The position numbers and the translations under genes are program-made. Below are positions 47,876-57,731 of a stretch of 64,000 bases of DNA, piece after piece (within the stretch, counting starts at the first letter, position 1; every line of letters starts with the position of its first letter). The notes under the pieces were generated by a model. It did no database searches, was not told the DNA's origin, and was given only the letters and a program-made list of their open reading frames with translations. The stretch is from JBJYIN01 sp046237015. GTDB taxonomy: Bacteria > Pseudomonadota > Gammaproteobacteria > Enterobacterales > Enterobacteriaceae. Location: positions 1-64,000 of the forward strand of contig NZ_JBJYIN010000016.1 of assembly GCF_046237015.1 (NCBI RefSeq), written 5' to 3'.

Positions 47876-48643
47876 ATGTCTGCTTTATTTGATTTAACAG
47901 GAAAAACTGCATTAATCACAGGATCAGCACGTGGGCTGGGCTTTGCCTACGCAGAAGGACTTGCGGCAGCAGGAGCTGTTGTGATTTTAAATGATATACG
48001 TGAAGAATTATTGTCCGAATCAGTGCAGAAATTACACGATAAGGGTTATCAGGCACATGGCGTTGCGTTTGATGTTACAGACGAAAAAGCGGTAGATAGT
48101 GTGTTTGTTGAACTGGAACAGAAGGGATTATATGTCGATATCCTAATCAATAATGCCGGGATCCAATATCGCAAACCGATGGTCGATCTGGAATTGGAAC
48201 AGTGGAATCGTGTGATTGATACGAATCTGACGAGTGCTTTTATTGTTTCGCGAGCTGCGGCAAAACGCATGATTGCACGAGGAAAGGGCGGGAAAATTAT
48301 CAATATCGGTTCATTGACCAGTCAGGCAGCCAGACCGACGGTTGCGCCTTATACCGCAGCCAAGGGGGGGATTAAAATGCTCACTTGCTCAATGGCCGCT
48401 GAATGGGCTGAATTCAATATTCAGACTAACGCCATTGGACCAGGTTATATTTTGACCGATATGAACACGGCGTTGATTGATAATAAAGAATTCGACGCTT
48501 GGGTAAAAGCAAGTAATCCATCTAAACGTTGGGGACATCCTGAAGAGTTAATTGGAACAGCTATTTTCCTATCATCTGCTGCATCGGATTATATAAACGG
48601 CCAAATTATATATGTAGACGGTGGCTGGTTAGCTGTACTTTAA
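47876..48643 (+). CDS. SDR oxidoreductase, gluconate 5-dehydrogenase-like
   Basis: This 255-residue short-chain dehydrogenase has a Rossmann glycine motif TGSARGLGFAYAEGL (about residues 16-30), the NNAGIQ motif and the catalytic Ser and Tyr-x3-Lys (GSLTSQAARPTVAPYTAAKGG). Sequence resemblance is to IdnO/Ga5DH, which interconverts 5-keto-D-gluconate and D-gluconate. With the idonate dehydrogenase-like gene downstream it would convert L-idonate to gluconate. It is AT-rich relative to the backbone. Confidence 0.88.
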   Translation: MSALFDLTGKTALITGSARGLGFAYAEGLAAAGAVVILNDIREELLSESVQKLHDKGYQAHGVAFDVTDEKAVDSVFVELEQKGLYVDILINNAGIQYRKPMVDLELEQWNRVIDTNLTSAFIVSRAAAKRMIARGKGGKIINIGSLTSQAARPTVAPYTAAKGGIKMLTCSMAAEWAEFNIQTNAIGPGYILTDMNTALIDNKEFDAWVKASNPSKRWGHPEELIGTAIFLSSAASDYINGQIIYVDGGWLAVL

Positions 48644-48700
48644 ACTCATGTTGTCAGACGTATTCATTATTTTGAATAAAGACGTTTTTGGAGTAAGGCA

Positions 48701-49750
48701 ATGAAAGATAATAAATTAGTTTTTGATGCTTGTATTGTGAGTGGCAAGAAAGATATTAAAGTGGAAAGCCGTGAACTCACTTATACAGAAGATGATGTCG
48801 TTGTAAAAGTTGAATGTGGTGGTATTTGTGGCTCAGATATACATTACTATCAAGAAGGACATGCCGGTTTATCCATCATTAAACATCCAATGGTTATTGG
48901 ACATGAATTTGTAGGAAGAATCCACAAAGCTCCAGCATCTTCTACATTAAAAGTCGGTCAGAAAGTAGCTGTTAATCCTTCCCAACCATGTAACTCATGT
49001 TCATTTTGTTTGGATGGAAAACAAAATGAATGTTCCAGTATGCGTTTTATGGGAAGTGCGCAATTTAACCCTCATGTACACGGTGGATTTGCCCAATTTG
49101 TTGTTGTGTCAGAACAACAGTGTTACCCCTATAATGAGCAAGTTCCATCTCAAATAATGGCCTTAGCTGAGCCTACGGCTGTTGTTATTCATTCAGTTAA
49201 TGTTGCGGGTAATCTGGTTGGTAAAAAAGTACTCGTTATTGGTGCGGGGCCAATTGGTGCACTTACAATCGCTGCTGTGAAGGCTTCTGGTGCTACTGAA
49301 ATTGTTGCTTCTGATATTAGCGAGAGATGTAGAAATGTTGCATTAGAGATGGGGGCCGATGTTGCTATTGACCCACGAGATGAAGCATCGATAAAAGAAT
49401 ATACTAATAATAAAGGATATTTTGATGTGACTTTTGAAGTGAGTGGTGCTCCTGCTGCTATTGAGTTTTCAGTATTGGCAACGCGCCCTACAGGGACTGT
49501 GGTTCAGGTTGGTATGGGGCCAAGTCCAATTTCCTACCCAGTCGCACAGATGTTGGTTAAAGAACTGTCTTGGAAAGGATCATTTAGATTTATTAATGAG
49601 TTTTCTACAGCTGTTAAATGGTTGGAAAAAGGAATTATTGATCCTCTCCCTATTATTTCAGCAAAATATAACTATTTGGATGTCGAGGATGCGCTAATTA
49701 TTGCAAGTGATAAGAACGTTTCCTCAAAAGTGCTTGTCACGTTTCCATGA
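48701..49750 (+). CDS. Zinc-dependent MDR dehydrogenase, L-idonate 5-dehydrogenase/RspB-like
   Basis: This 349-residue medium-chain dehydrogenase shows the catalytic zinc motif GGICGSDIHYYQEGHAG, IGHEFVGRI, and the four structural-zinc cysteines in CNSCSFCLDGKQNEC. The NAD motif is VLVIGAGPIGALTIAA. It resembles L-idonate dehydrogenase IdnD and RspB, whose gene often accompanies RspA-type dehydratases. A 57-base gap separates it from the SDR gene. L-idonate is the likely substrate, though D-altronate- or mannonate-type acids cannot be excluded. Confidence 0.87.
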   Translation: MKDNKLVFDACIVSGKKDIKVESRELTYTEDDVVVKVECGGICGSDIHYYQEGHAGLSIIKHPMVIGHEFVGRIHKAPASSTLKVGQKVAVNPSQPCNSCSFCLDGKQNECSSMRFMGSAQFNPHVHGGFAQFVVVSEQQCYPYNEQVPSQIMALAEPTAVVIHSVNVAGNLVGKKVLVIGAGPIGALTIAAVKASGATEIVASDISERCRNVALEMGADVAIDPRDEASIKEYTNNKGYFDVTFEVSGAPAAIEFSVLATRPTGTVVQVGMGPSPISYPVAQMLVKELSWKGSFRFINEFSTAVKWLEKGIIDPLPIISAKYNYLDVEDALIIASDKNVSSKVLVTFP

Positions 49751-49935
49751 TAATTAATACTTTAAGTAAAAAATAGATTTTTTCTATCATCTAACTATTA
49801 ATGGATTTAATTATAAGAATCCATTATGGGTTAGATGATTGGATGCAGTCGATGATTTGATAATTCTTTTATGATGCAGGGGGGCTAATCTCTGCATATT
49901 CAAGTGCTTAAATATAATAATCATATGGTGAGAAT

Positions 49936-51273
49936 ATGAGTCAACCTTCAGCTAAAGTTGAAAGAAGTACATCTGACCTGGTCAGAGCGTCGGTTTCTGG
50001 ATGGTTAGGAACAACGCTTGAGTTTATGGATTTCCAATTATATTCCCTCGGTGCTGCACTTGTATTTCATGAAGTGTTCTTCCCTGAGCAATCAGGGGCT
50101 ATGGCACTAATACTTGCAATGGGGACATATGGTGCAGGTTATGCTGCGCGCATTGTCGGTGCTGTTATTTTTGGGAAGATGGGGGATAGAGTTGGAAGAA
50201 AGAAAGTTTTATTTATAACAATCGCATTAATGGGGGTATGTACAACCTTGATTGGTGCTTTGCCGACATATCAACAAGTAGGTATTTTGGCCCCCATTCT
50301 TCTTGTGCTATTAAGAATTATCCAGGGGCTTGGCGCTGGCGCTGAAATATCAGGTGCTAGTACAATGCTTGCTGAATATGCGCCAGAAGGGAAAAAAGGT
50401 ATTATTGCATCTCTCGTCGCCATGGGAACGAACTGTGGTACATTAAGTGCTACAGCTATCTGGGCTGCAATGTTTTTCTTGTTTAGCAGTGAAGATATAA
50501 TTTCATGGGCTTGGCGTATACCATTCCTTGCCAGCTTTGTTGTTATGGGATTTGCAATTTGGTTACGTTTGAATTTAAAAGAAAGCCCTGTTTTTGAAGG
50601 TGTAAAGGAAAATCCTGTTCTGGCTGAAAAAAGTGCAGAAGAACAATCATTTTTAAACTTATTGAAAGGAAAATCATTTTGGGTTGCGACGGGTCTTCGC
50701 TTTGGCCAAGCCGGTAACTCTGGTATTATCCAAACGTTTTTAGCAGGATATATGGTTCAAACTTTACTATTCAGTAAAGCTGTTCCAACCGATGCAATGA
50801 TGATTAGTTCTATTATTGGATTTTTATCAATTCCATTTATTGGATGGTTATCTGATAAAATAGGTAGACGTATTCCTTATATAATCCTTACGATCGCGTC
50901 AATTTTGTTAGCGTATCCGACGATATCTATTATTGTTGATAAGGAACAATCGGTTAGTACTATTATAGTATGCCTTATTCTTATACATAATTTTGCCGTA
51001 TTGGGACAAGCAGCAATCGAAGGTATTACGATGGCAGAGATTTTTGGATCTAAGAATCGATTTTCTCAGATGGCTATATCTAAAGAGATCGGTGGGTTGT
51101 TTGCTACGGGGCTGGGACCGTTGTTAGCTGGCATTTTTTGTAAAATGACTGACTCATGGTACCCTATTGTGGTTATGTTAATCTGCTATTCTTGTATTGG
51201 CCTATTATCGGCAATTCTAATGCCTGAAGTTAGAGACAGAGATTTGAAAGATCCTAAAAATGCCATGGAGTGA
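49936..51273 (+). CDS. MFS transporter, metabolite:H+ symporter (MHS) family
   Basis: This 445-residue permease with 12 predicted helices is of the ShiA/ProP/KgtP (MHS) type. The family N-terminus (VSGWLGTTLEFMDFQLYSLGAALVF) is followed by the GKMGDRVGRKKVLF loop and a repeat-half loop SDKIGRRIPY. It is the last gene of the dehydrogenase operon and should import the sugar acid it degrades (inference). AT-rich, like the two genes before it. Gap of 185 bases to the dehydrogenase gene, without a clear terminator. Confidence 0.88.
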   Translation: MSQPSAKVERSTSDLVRASVSGWLGTTLEFMDFQLYSLGAALVFHEVFFPEQSGAMALILAMGTYGAGYAARIVGAVIFGKMGDRVGRKKVLFITIALMGVCTTLIGALPTYQQVGILAPILLVLLRIIQGLGAGAEISGASTMLAEYAPEGKKGIIASLVAMGTNCGTLSATAIWAAMFFLFSSEDIISWAWRIPFLASFVVMGFAIWLRLNLKESPVFEGVKENPVLAEKSAEEQSFLNLLKGKSFWVATGLRFGQAGNSGIIQTFLAGYMVQTLLFSKAVPTDAMMISSIIGFLSIPFIGWLSDKIGRRIPYIILTIASILLAYPTISIIVDKEQSVSTIIVCLILIHNFAVLGQAAIEGITMAEIFGSKNRFSQMAISKEIGGLFATGLGPLLAGIFCKMTDSWYPIVVMLICYSCIGLLSAILMPEVRDRDLKDPKNAME

Positions 51274-51480
51274 TAAAGTATGATTTATATCAGGTGTTAT
51301 TTAGGTAAATAAGCATAAAGACTGTAAATATTAAAGCCTTGCTCAGGTAACCGGTTTTTGGATTTTTATGCTGTTGATAGTGATGCGTTAGAGTATAAAT
51401 TAAGGACGAGTTGGTAAAAAATCTGAAAATTGAAAGCGAGTTTTTATTATTGCCGCTAGCATCCAGGGACTATATTCTAT

Positions 51481-51528
51481 AGTAATAAAAAGGGGATATT
51501 ATGGAAAATATTCCCCTTTTTTATTACT
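51481..51528. terminator. Long bidirectional terminator between the MHS transporter and macB
   Basis: AGTAATAAAAAGGGGA (51481-51496) is mirrored by TCCCC-TTTTTT-ATTACT (51512-51528), with TATT/AATA extending the stem inside. U-runs occur in both directions between convergent genes. Confidence 0.88.
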
Positions 51529-51551
51529 GAGTAATTAACAATTTTCTTTTG

Positions 51552-53516
51552 TTATTCCCGTTCCAGCGCATGGATCGGTTCCATACGCGCGGCGCGGCGG
51601 GCAGGGAAGAAACCAAAAAGGATACCAATCAGGCTGGAACACAGGAATGCAGCCACAATGGATGAGCCAGAATAGATCATGGCAAAATGGCTACTGAATT
51701 GACTGAATATCACCCCGATAGCCAAAGAAAGTGCAACCCCCAGCATGCCACCAAACAAGCAAACTAATACGGCTTCGATCAGAAACTGCTGCATGATGTC
51801 ACTGGTTCTAGCCCCTACAGCCATACGTACGCCGATTTCTTTTGTGCGTTCGGTGACGGAAACCAGCATGATATTCATCACGCCTATTCCGCCGACCAGC
51901 AGAGAAATGAAGGCAATCATTGAAACAAGTAACGTCAACGTCGTGGTGGTTTTCTCTATCATTTGGCGAATGCTATCGGTATTCATGATAAAGAAATCTT
52001 TTGTGCCATGCCGCTGCGTCAGTAATTGCGTAATCCCTTGTTCCGCAACGCTCATATCAATATTGTCTTTTACCCGAATCGTGATGCTTTTCAGGTAGGA
52101 TTGCCCGACCATACGTTTCATGACGGTGGTATAGGGTATCCAGATATTCAGGTTTTCATCACTTCCAAACCCGCTTTGATTCTTTTTGACTACGCCAATA
52201 ATCCGGCTGGGAAGTGAACCGAGCAGAATCACTTTGCCAATAGGATCTTCTCCGTGCGGGAACAGTTTGTCGCGGGTGTTTTCATCAATCACCGCATCCT
52301 GAGTCAGATTATCAATACTACTGCGGGGAAACGTGATACCGCGATCTACCGTGTAACCACGTACGGTAAAAAACTGTTCACCCACGCCGGAGACACTCGC
52401 AGACACGGCAATATTGCCGTAGCGTAGCGTGATAGCCGTTGAAATCGAGGGCGTTACGCTGTGTACATAGGGTTGCTGCGATAAAGGCAAAATGTCACTG
52501 GCGCGTAGCGTCTGAATCGCACTGGCATTCATATCCCCAAAATCTTTGCCGGGGAAAATCTCTAACGTGCTGGTACCCATGGCATTAATATCTGCGAGAA
52601 CCTGTTCCTGAGAACCTTTACCCAGCGCGACGACGGAAACCACCGACGCGATGCCAATGATAATTCCCAACATGGTCAAAAATGTCCGCATCCGCTGGGC
52701 GTTCATCGCCAATAAAGCCATTTTGAAGGCATCAATAAAGCGATCTTTTAGTTGATTCAACGCAGAGCTCACCGGTGGCGCAATGATTTCCTGATTTGGG
52801 GATGGTCTTATCGAGGATGTTATCGCGGGTTTTATCTGGCGATCGGCAATAATCTCTCCATCGCGTAGTTCAATGATCCGCTGAGCGTGTTCGGCAATCT
52901 GCATATCATGCGTAACGATAATGACAGTATTACCTTGTGTATGGAGATCGCCGAGAATACCGAGCACTTCGTTACCACTTTGGGTATCCAGCGCACCAGT
53001 GGGTTCATCCGCTAAAATGATCCCCCCACCATTCATTAATGCCCGGGCAATACTTACCCGCTGCTGTTGTCCGCCGGAAAGTTGGTTAGGGCGGTAATTC
53101 AGACGGTTTTCCAACCCGAGGCGGGTCAGCAGATCGGCAGCCCGCTGGCGTCGCGCGACACGATCTTTGCCCGCGTAAATAGCAGGTACTTCAACATTGC
53201 TTTGTGCGGTCAAATCACCCAGTAAGTGATAACGCTGGAAAATGAAGCCGAAATGTTCGCGGCGTAACTCTGCCAGTTGATCGTTATCCAACTGGGCAAC
53301 GGCGCGATCGGCCACCCGATAATCACCGGATGATGGCTTATCAAGACAGCCTAAAATGTTCATCAGCGTGGACTTACCGGAACCGGATGCGCCAACGATG
53401 GCGACCATTTCTCCCTGATTAATGGTCAGGTTGATATTTTTCAATACGGTAACGGCTTGCTCCCCGTTGGCGAAACGTCGGGTGATATGCGTCAGTTTGA
53501 GTAATGGCGTGGACAT
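51552..53516 (-). CDS. macB: Macrolide/enterotoxin ABC exporter MacB
   Basis: This 654-residue protein fuses an N-terminal ATPase to a membrane domain. Walker A is GASGSGKS (residues 42-49), the signature [15 protein letters not shown] and Walker [13 protein letters not shown]. Helix 1 (about 275-296) is followed by a large periplasmic domain and three C-terminal helices, the MacB topology. With MacA and TolC it drives export of macrolides, peptides or other substrates from the periplasm. The start is 3 bases after the macA stop on the same strand. Confidence 0.95.
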   Translation of the reverse strand: MSTPLLKLTHITRRFANGEQAVTVLKNINLTINQGEMVAIVGASGSGKSTLMNILGCLDKPSSGDYRVADRAVAQLDNDQLAELRREHFGFIFQRYHLLGDLTAQSNVEVPAIYAGKDRVARRQRAADLLTRLGLENRLNYRPNQLSGGQQQRVSIARALMNGGGIILADEPTGALDTQSGNEVLGILGDLHTQGNTVIIVTHDMQIAEHAQRIIELRDGEIIADRQIKPAITSSIRPSPNQEIIAPPVSSALNQLKDRFIDAFKMALLAMNAQRMRTFLTMLGIIIGIASVVSVVALGKGSQEQVLADINAMGTSTLEIFPGKDFGDMNASAIQTLRASDILPLSQQPYVHSVTPSISTAITLRYGNIAVSASVSGVGEQFFTVRGYTVDRGITFPRSSIDNLTQDAVIDENTRDKLFPHGEDPIGKVILLGSLPSRIIGVVKKNQSGFGSDENLNIWIPYTTVMKRMVGQSYLKSITIRVKDNIDMSVAEQGITQLLTQRHGTKDFFIMNTDSIRQMIEKTTTTLTLLVSMIAFISLLVGGIGVMNIMLVSVTERTKEIGVRMAVGARTSDIMQQFLIEAVLVCLFGGMLGVALSLAIGVIFSQFSSHFAMIYSGSSIVAAFLCSSLIGILFGFFPARRAARMEPIHALERE

Positions 53517-53518
53517 GC

Positions 53519-54724
53519 TTACATCCCCATCGGCGGACCCGAATGGGCCGAGGCTGAACCGGCTGATTGCTGGTTAATAACGACCTGTTCACCTGCGTTA
53601 AGGCCGGAGATAATCTGGACTCGGACATTATCATTTAGCCCGATGGTGACGGCGCGATATTCAGCCTTTTTATTGTCGTCAATCACCTGAATGTACCATT
53701 TGCCATCACGTGAACTGAGAGCCGTGGCCGGTACGACAACGGCATTTTTGACCGATGACAGCAGAATATAAACCTGGGCTGTCATTGAAATGCGCAATAC
53801 GCCATCCGGGTTTTGTACATCGAATAAGCCATTGTAATAAATAGCGCTGCTTGATGACGTTGTGCTGCTTGAACTGGATAATGTGCCGGTGGTGGTTTCA
53901 TCGTTGATCGAATCAGGCGCAGGTTCAATGGCGCTTAATGTCGCTTGATAGCGTTTATTCGGGTCACCGAGGATACTAAACCAGACCGGCATACCAGTTT
54001 TAACTTTGACGATATCAGCCTCTGAAATTTGGGCTTTAATTGTCATGACATCCAGATTGGCGACTTTGGCGATGGTTGGCGTGCTTTGCGTCGCGTTAAC
54101 GGTTTGTCCCGCTTCCACCGGGATGGCGACGACCGTGCCTTCTGTCGGTGCGAGAATCTTGGTATAGCCCAGATTCAATTTGGCTGTGTTAACCGCGATC
54201 TGTGCTTGCACAATTTGCGCATCTAGTGCATCGATACTGGCCTTAGCTGCATCCAGAGTGGCTTTGGCACTATCATAATCGGCCTGTGCGCCAACGCCGC
54301 GTTTCATCAACATCTGTTGGCGCTGCCAGCTTAGCGTGTCATTTCGCCATTCCGCCTGCTTGGCTTCCCGCTGTGACTGGACGTTCTTCAGAGCGGCTTC
54401 GCTATTTCTCAATGTGTCTTGTTGCGTCAGATCGTCGATTTCTGCGATCAATTGCCCTTTTTTAACTTTGTCACCGAGGACGACATGCAGCGCTTTAATT
54501 TGTCCGGATGCCTGAGCACCGACGCTGACTTGTTTTTGGGCTTCAATTTTTCCATCTGCCAGTACCGTTTGCTCAAGATCGGTGATTTCGGCAGTAGCGG
54601 TAATATAGTCTGGCGCGGTTGTGGGTTTGGCAAAGAAGAGATAGATAAGTATCAGAGCGAATGCGACGCCAGCGGTGATGGCAAGGCGGCGGAAGGTTAA
54701 AAATCGTGATTGCATCAGGGTCAT
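53519..54724 (-). CDS. macA: Periplasmic adaptor MacA (HlyD/RND family)
   Basis: This 401-residue membrane-fusion protein has one N-terminal helix (about residues 13-31), a lipoyl/barrel-sandwich domain ([32 protein letters not shown]), a helical hairpin (about 105-175) and beta-barrel domains. A Ser/Thr stretch ([12 protein letters not shown], about residue 290) is unusual and may be a flexible insertion. It links MacB to TolC. It is divergent from the two-component genes, with 177 bases between, so these may regulate macAB. Confidence 0.93.
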   Translation of the reverse strand: MTLMQSRFLTFRRLAITAGVAFALILIYLFFAKPTTAPDYITATAEITDLEQTVLADGKIEAQKQVSVGAQASGQIKALHVVLGDKVKKGQLIAEIDDLTQQDTLRNSEAALKNVQSQREAKQAEWRNDTLSWQRQQMLMKRGVGAQADYDSAKATLDAAKASIDALDAQIVQAQIAVNTAKLNLGYTKILAPTEGTVVAIPVEAGQTVNATQSTPTIAKVANLDVMTIKAQISEADIVKVKTGMPVWFSILGDPNKRYQATLSAIEPAPDSINDETTTGTLSSSSSTTSSSSAIYYNGLFDVQNPDGVLRISMTAQVYILLSSVKNAVVVPATALSSRDGKWYIQVIDDNKKAEYRAVTIGLNDNVRVQIISGLNAGEQVVINQQSAGSASAHSGPPMGM

Positions 54725-54901
54725 TGGGTCCTTAATACATGCATCAGAGCCAGAGTAAACATCAGTGGGCCAATTTACTCTGAGTACGTATAAGAATCGG
54801 TCATCTTTATTAAAAGAAAGAGTAAGGATTCGGTAAATCTGGCTGCGAAGATTTATTCCAGGCCTGAGAATACACGATACATCCGTGAATGGGGACAGGA
54901 T

Positions 54902-55582
54902 ATGAGAATCTTACTGGTCGATGATGACGTAGAACTGGGGAATATGCTGGGTGAATACCTGAATGCGGAAGGGTTTGCGACATCAAGAGTTGTGACCGGC
55001 AAAGAAGGGATTGAAGGGGCAATGTCAGGAGAGTACACCGCGATTATCCTTGATGTCATGTTGCCGGATATGAGTGGCATCGATGTGCTGCGGCAAATCA
55101 GAAAAAGCCAGCAATTGCCCGTTATTATGCTGACGGCGAAGGGCGACAATATTGATCGCGTGATTGGTCTGGAAATGGGCGCGGATGATTACATGCCAAA
55201 GCCCTGTTATCCGCGTGAATTGGTGGCGAGATTGAGGGCGGTGTTGCGCCGTTATGACGATCAACCGGCTAAAAAGAGGGAGGAAGGTCTGGCCATCTCT
55301 GGGGATCTGGTGCTTAATCCGGCAACGCGTGTTAGCGAGTGGCGTGGCAATGTTTTTGATTTGACGGCTTCTGAATTTAATTTGTTGGAGTTGCTGCTGC
55401 GTTCGCCCGATCGCGTGGTATCAAAGGACGAACTTTCAGAGAAATGTCTGGGACGTCGTCGTGAGGCTTACGACCGTAGCGTCGATGTGCATATCAGTAA
55501 CATCCGTCAGAAACTGGGGGCGTTGGAGGGCAACCATATGCTCATTGAAACGGTACGCAGTGTGGGATATCGGATTCGATAA
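54902..55582 (+). CDS. OmpR-family response regulator (CpxR-like)
   Basis: This 226-residue regulator has a receiver domain (1-115) with acidic Asp7-9, phospho-acceptor Asp51 (ILDVMLPD), Thr78 and Lys100, and a C-terminal winged helix (FDLTASEFNLLELLLRSPDRVV ... VDVHISNIRQKLG ... VRSVGYRIR). It resembles CpxR more than PhoP by its KPCYPRELVARLRA segment. The stop and the sensor start share one base (TAATG), the usual pairing. Target unknown; macAB is the adjacent divergent candidate. Confidence 0.93.
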   Translation: MRILLVDDDVELGNMLGEYLNAEGFATSRVVTGKEGIEGAMSGEYTAIILDVMLPDMSGIDVLRQIRKSQQLPVIMLTAKGDNIDRVIGLEMGADDYMPKPCYPRELVARLRAVLRRYDDQPAKKREEGLAISGDLVLNPATRVSEWRGNVFDLTASEFNLLELLLRSPDRVVSKDELSEKCLGRRREAYDRSVDVHISNIRQKLGALEGNHMLIETVRSVGYRIR

Positions 55583-56949
55583 TGATACGTGGACGGCTTT
55601 TCTGGAAAATATTATTAGGGTTCTGGCTGACGTTTATCGTTATTTCACAACTGCTGTGGCTGGCATTTTCTTTTTACGGCGAAAACCATAAACCGCTGGA
55701 AGATGTCGCGGTGAGACGCATTGCCAGTATGCAGACCGAGATGGTCGCGACGGCGTTACAGCATGGCGGGTTGGCCGAGGTCAGCGAGGTGATATCGCTT
55801 TTGCCAGAGCATGAGCGACATTATATTTCGGTCACGATGTCACCATTGCCCGAGGTTGAGGGCGGGAAGTCTACATTACCCACGCCGCCTCCCGGTTTCT
55901 TTGGGGCAAACCGTGAACCGCCTGTTAAAGATGTCTTTGACGATATCGTTGAACGACTACGTGGGCCAGACGGTGAGTGGTATCAGATTCGATATGATGT
56001 AGAGCGATTGCGTAGTGAATTTCGTCCTCCGCGTCCTGTGGAGATTCTCAATATTCCTGCGCCGTTAATTTTGGTTGCGGGGATCGGCGGGCTACTTTTC
56101 AGCGGGTTATTGGCCTGGAATTTGACCCGGCCATTGCGTCGGTTGCGTATGGGGTTTGGGCGTGTGGCACAGGGCGATCTAGCGGTCAGGCTGTTTCCAT
56201 TAATGCGTGGAAGGCATGATGAAATTAGCGCTGTGGCGCGGGATTTTGATGCCATGGTTGAGAGACTAGACGTTTTAGTTAGCGCTCGTGAACAGCTATT
56301 GCACGATGTCTCACATGAATTGCGTTCGCCGTTAGCGAGGTTACAACTGGCGATCGGATTGGCTCGTCAAAATAGGGACAACACGGAGAATTCACTTTTA
56401 CGCATCGAACGTGAATCGGCCCGCATGGATAAAATGATCGGTGAATTGCTGACATTGTCGCGAACGCAGAATACTGGCGTTGAAGAAGAGTATTTCGATT
56501 TGTTGGGGTTGGTCAGCGCAGTGGTGAATGATGCTCGCTATGAGGCCCAGGTGCCTGGCGTAGAGATTCTGTTGCAAGCTGATGATAAGGATGATTATAC
56601 CGTCAAAGGTAACGCGGAATTGATGCGTCGTGCCGTGGACAACATCGTGCGCAATGCGTTGCGATTTTCCGACTGTGCTCAGCAGGTTTGTGTCGCGTTG
56701 ACGGGAGAGGAGCATGATTGGATGATTCGAGTTTCCGATCAAGGGCCTGGCGTTGAGAAAAGTAAGTTATCCAGTATTTTCGATCCTTTTATTCGTATTG
56801 AATCACCGCTTTCTGGTAAAGGCTATGGTTTGGGGTTGGCGATTGCTCGTAAAGTTGTACTGGCTCATGGCGGGAATATTGAGGCTGAAAACGGCGAACA
56901 GGGTGGATTAAGCATTCGTCTGCGTATACCGCGTTTTCGTGTTCAATAA
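55582..56949 (+). CDS. Sensor histidine kinase (CpxA-like)
   Basis: This 455-residue inner-membrane kinase has helices at about 10-32 and 155-177 that flank a periplasmic domain with a Pro-rich stretch (PTPPPGFFGANREPP), then HAMP, the H-box LLHDVSHELRSPLARLQLA, N-box AVDNIVRNALRFSD, G1 VSDQGPGV, F-box FDPFIRIE and G2 GYGLGLAIARKV. CpxA-like proteins sense envelope stress. This one is not the chromosomal cpxA locus, which sits with cpxP near sodA in E. coli. Its signal is unknown. Confidence 0.93.
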   Translation: MIRGRLFWKILLGFWLTFIVISQLLWLAFSFYGENHKPLEDVAVRRIASMQTEMVATALQHGGLAEVSEVISLLPEHERHYISVTMSPLPEVEGGKSTLPTPPPGFFGANREPPVKDVFDDIVERLRGPDGEWYQIRYDVERLRSEFRPPRPVEILNIPAPLILVAGIGGLLFSGLLAWNLTRPLRRLRMGFGRVAQGDLAVRLFPLMRGRHDEISAVARDFDAMVERLDVLVSAREQLLHDVSHELRSPLARLQLAIGLARQNRDNTENSLLRIERESARMDKMIGELLTLSRTQNTGVEEEYFDLLGLVSAVVNDARYEAQVPGVEILLQADDKDDYTVKGNAELMRRAVDNIVRNALRFSDCAQQVCVALTGEEHDWMIRVSDQGPGVEKSKLSSIFDPFIRIESPLSGKGYGLGLAIARKVVLAHGGNIEAENGEQGGLSIRLRIPRFRVQ

Positions 56950-56999
56950 GCTATTTTTGACTGGCGGATTTCAGGATGGTGAGTCGGGGCTAAATACGA

Positions 57000-57025
57000 A
57001 AACGGCACCTTTTATGATGCCGTTT
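57000..57025. terminator. Terminator between the sensor kinase and crr
   Basis: AAACGGCA (57000-57007) pairs with TGCCGTTT (57018-57025) around a ten-base loop. It lies between convergent genes; the T-run is short. Confidence 0.65.
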
Positions 57026-57062
57026 GCAGCTTATCAGCCACCGATAGGGTGGAGGAGAAAAC

Positions 57063-57572
57063 TTATTTCTTGATACGGATAACCGGAGTTTCACCAACAA
57101 CGACGGTGCCGCTTAGCTTCGTCAGTTCTTTGATTTCATCCATATTAGAAATAACAACCGGTGTCAGGGTTGATTTGGCTTTTTCTTCCAGCAGCGCCAG
57201 ATCAAATTCAATGACCAGATCGCCTTTTTTGACCCGCTGGCCTTCTTCTGCGATACGCTTAAACCCTTCGCCTTTTAATTCAACGGTATCAATACCAAAG
57301 TGAACGAACAGCTCAATACCGCTATCTGACTCGATAGAGAAAGCATGGTTAGTTTCAAAAATCTTACCAATGGTGCCATCGACCGGAGCAACAATTCTGT
57401 TCCCGGTTGGCTTAATGGCGATGCCGTCACCGACGATTTTCTCAGCAAACACGACATCAGGAACATCTTCAATATTGACGATTTCGCCGGACAACGGAGC
57501 AATGATTTCAATGCTGCCGGTGTCTTTCTTGTCATCAGAAACCAGAGATTTCAATTTATCGAACAAACCCAT
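57063..57572 (-). CDS. crr: PTS glucose-specific EIIA component
   Basis: This 169-residue cytosolic phosphocarrier receives phosphate from HPr and passes it to EIIBC-Glc. It also controls adenylate cyclase and inducer exclusion. The active-site His pair is in [24 protein letters not shown], with the second His as the phospho-acceptor. Length and sequence match E. coli. It is the last gene of ptsHI-crr, 159 bases after ptsI, where an internal crr promoter is usual. Confidence 0.98.
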   Translation of the reverse strand: MGLFDKLKSLVSDDKKDTGSIEIIAPLSGEIVNIEDVPDVVFAEKIVGDGIAIKPTGNRIVAPVDGTIGKIFETNHAFSIESDSGIELFVHFGIDTVELKGEGFKRIAEEGQRVKKGDLVIEFDLALLEEKAKSTLTPVVISNMDEIKELTKLSGTVVVGETPVIRIKK

Positions 57573-57731
57573 GATTTTCTCCTAAGCATTAATATTGGGC
57601 CAGCGTTACCCTTTATCCTTCAAGCTACAACCACATATTGCTTCTTTCTCACTCTGGTCACTTGTGCGCTAAGTGCCAGAGCGTTCGTTTACTATCAGGC
57701 AGTATCTTGAGATCTATCGGGTAGAGCGGAA

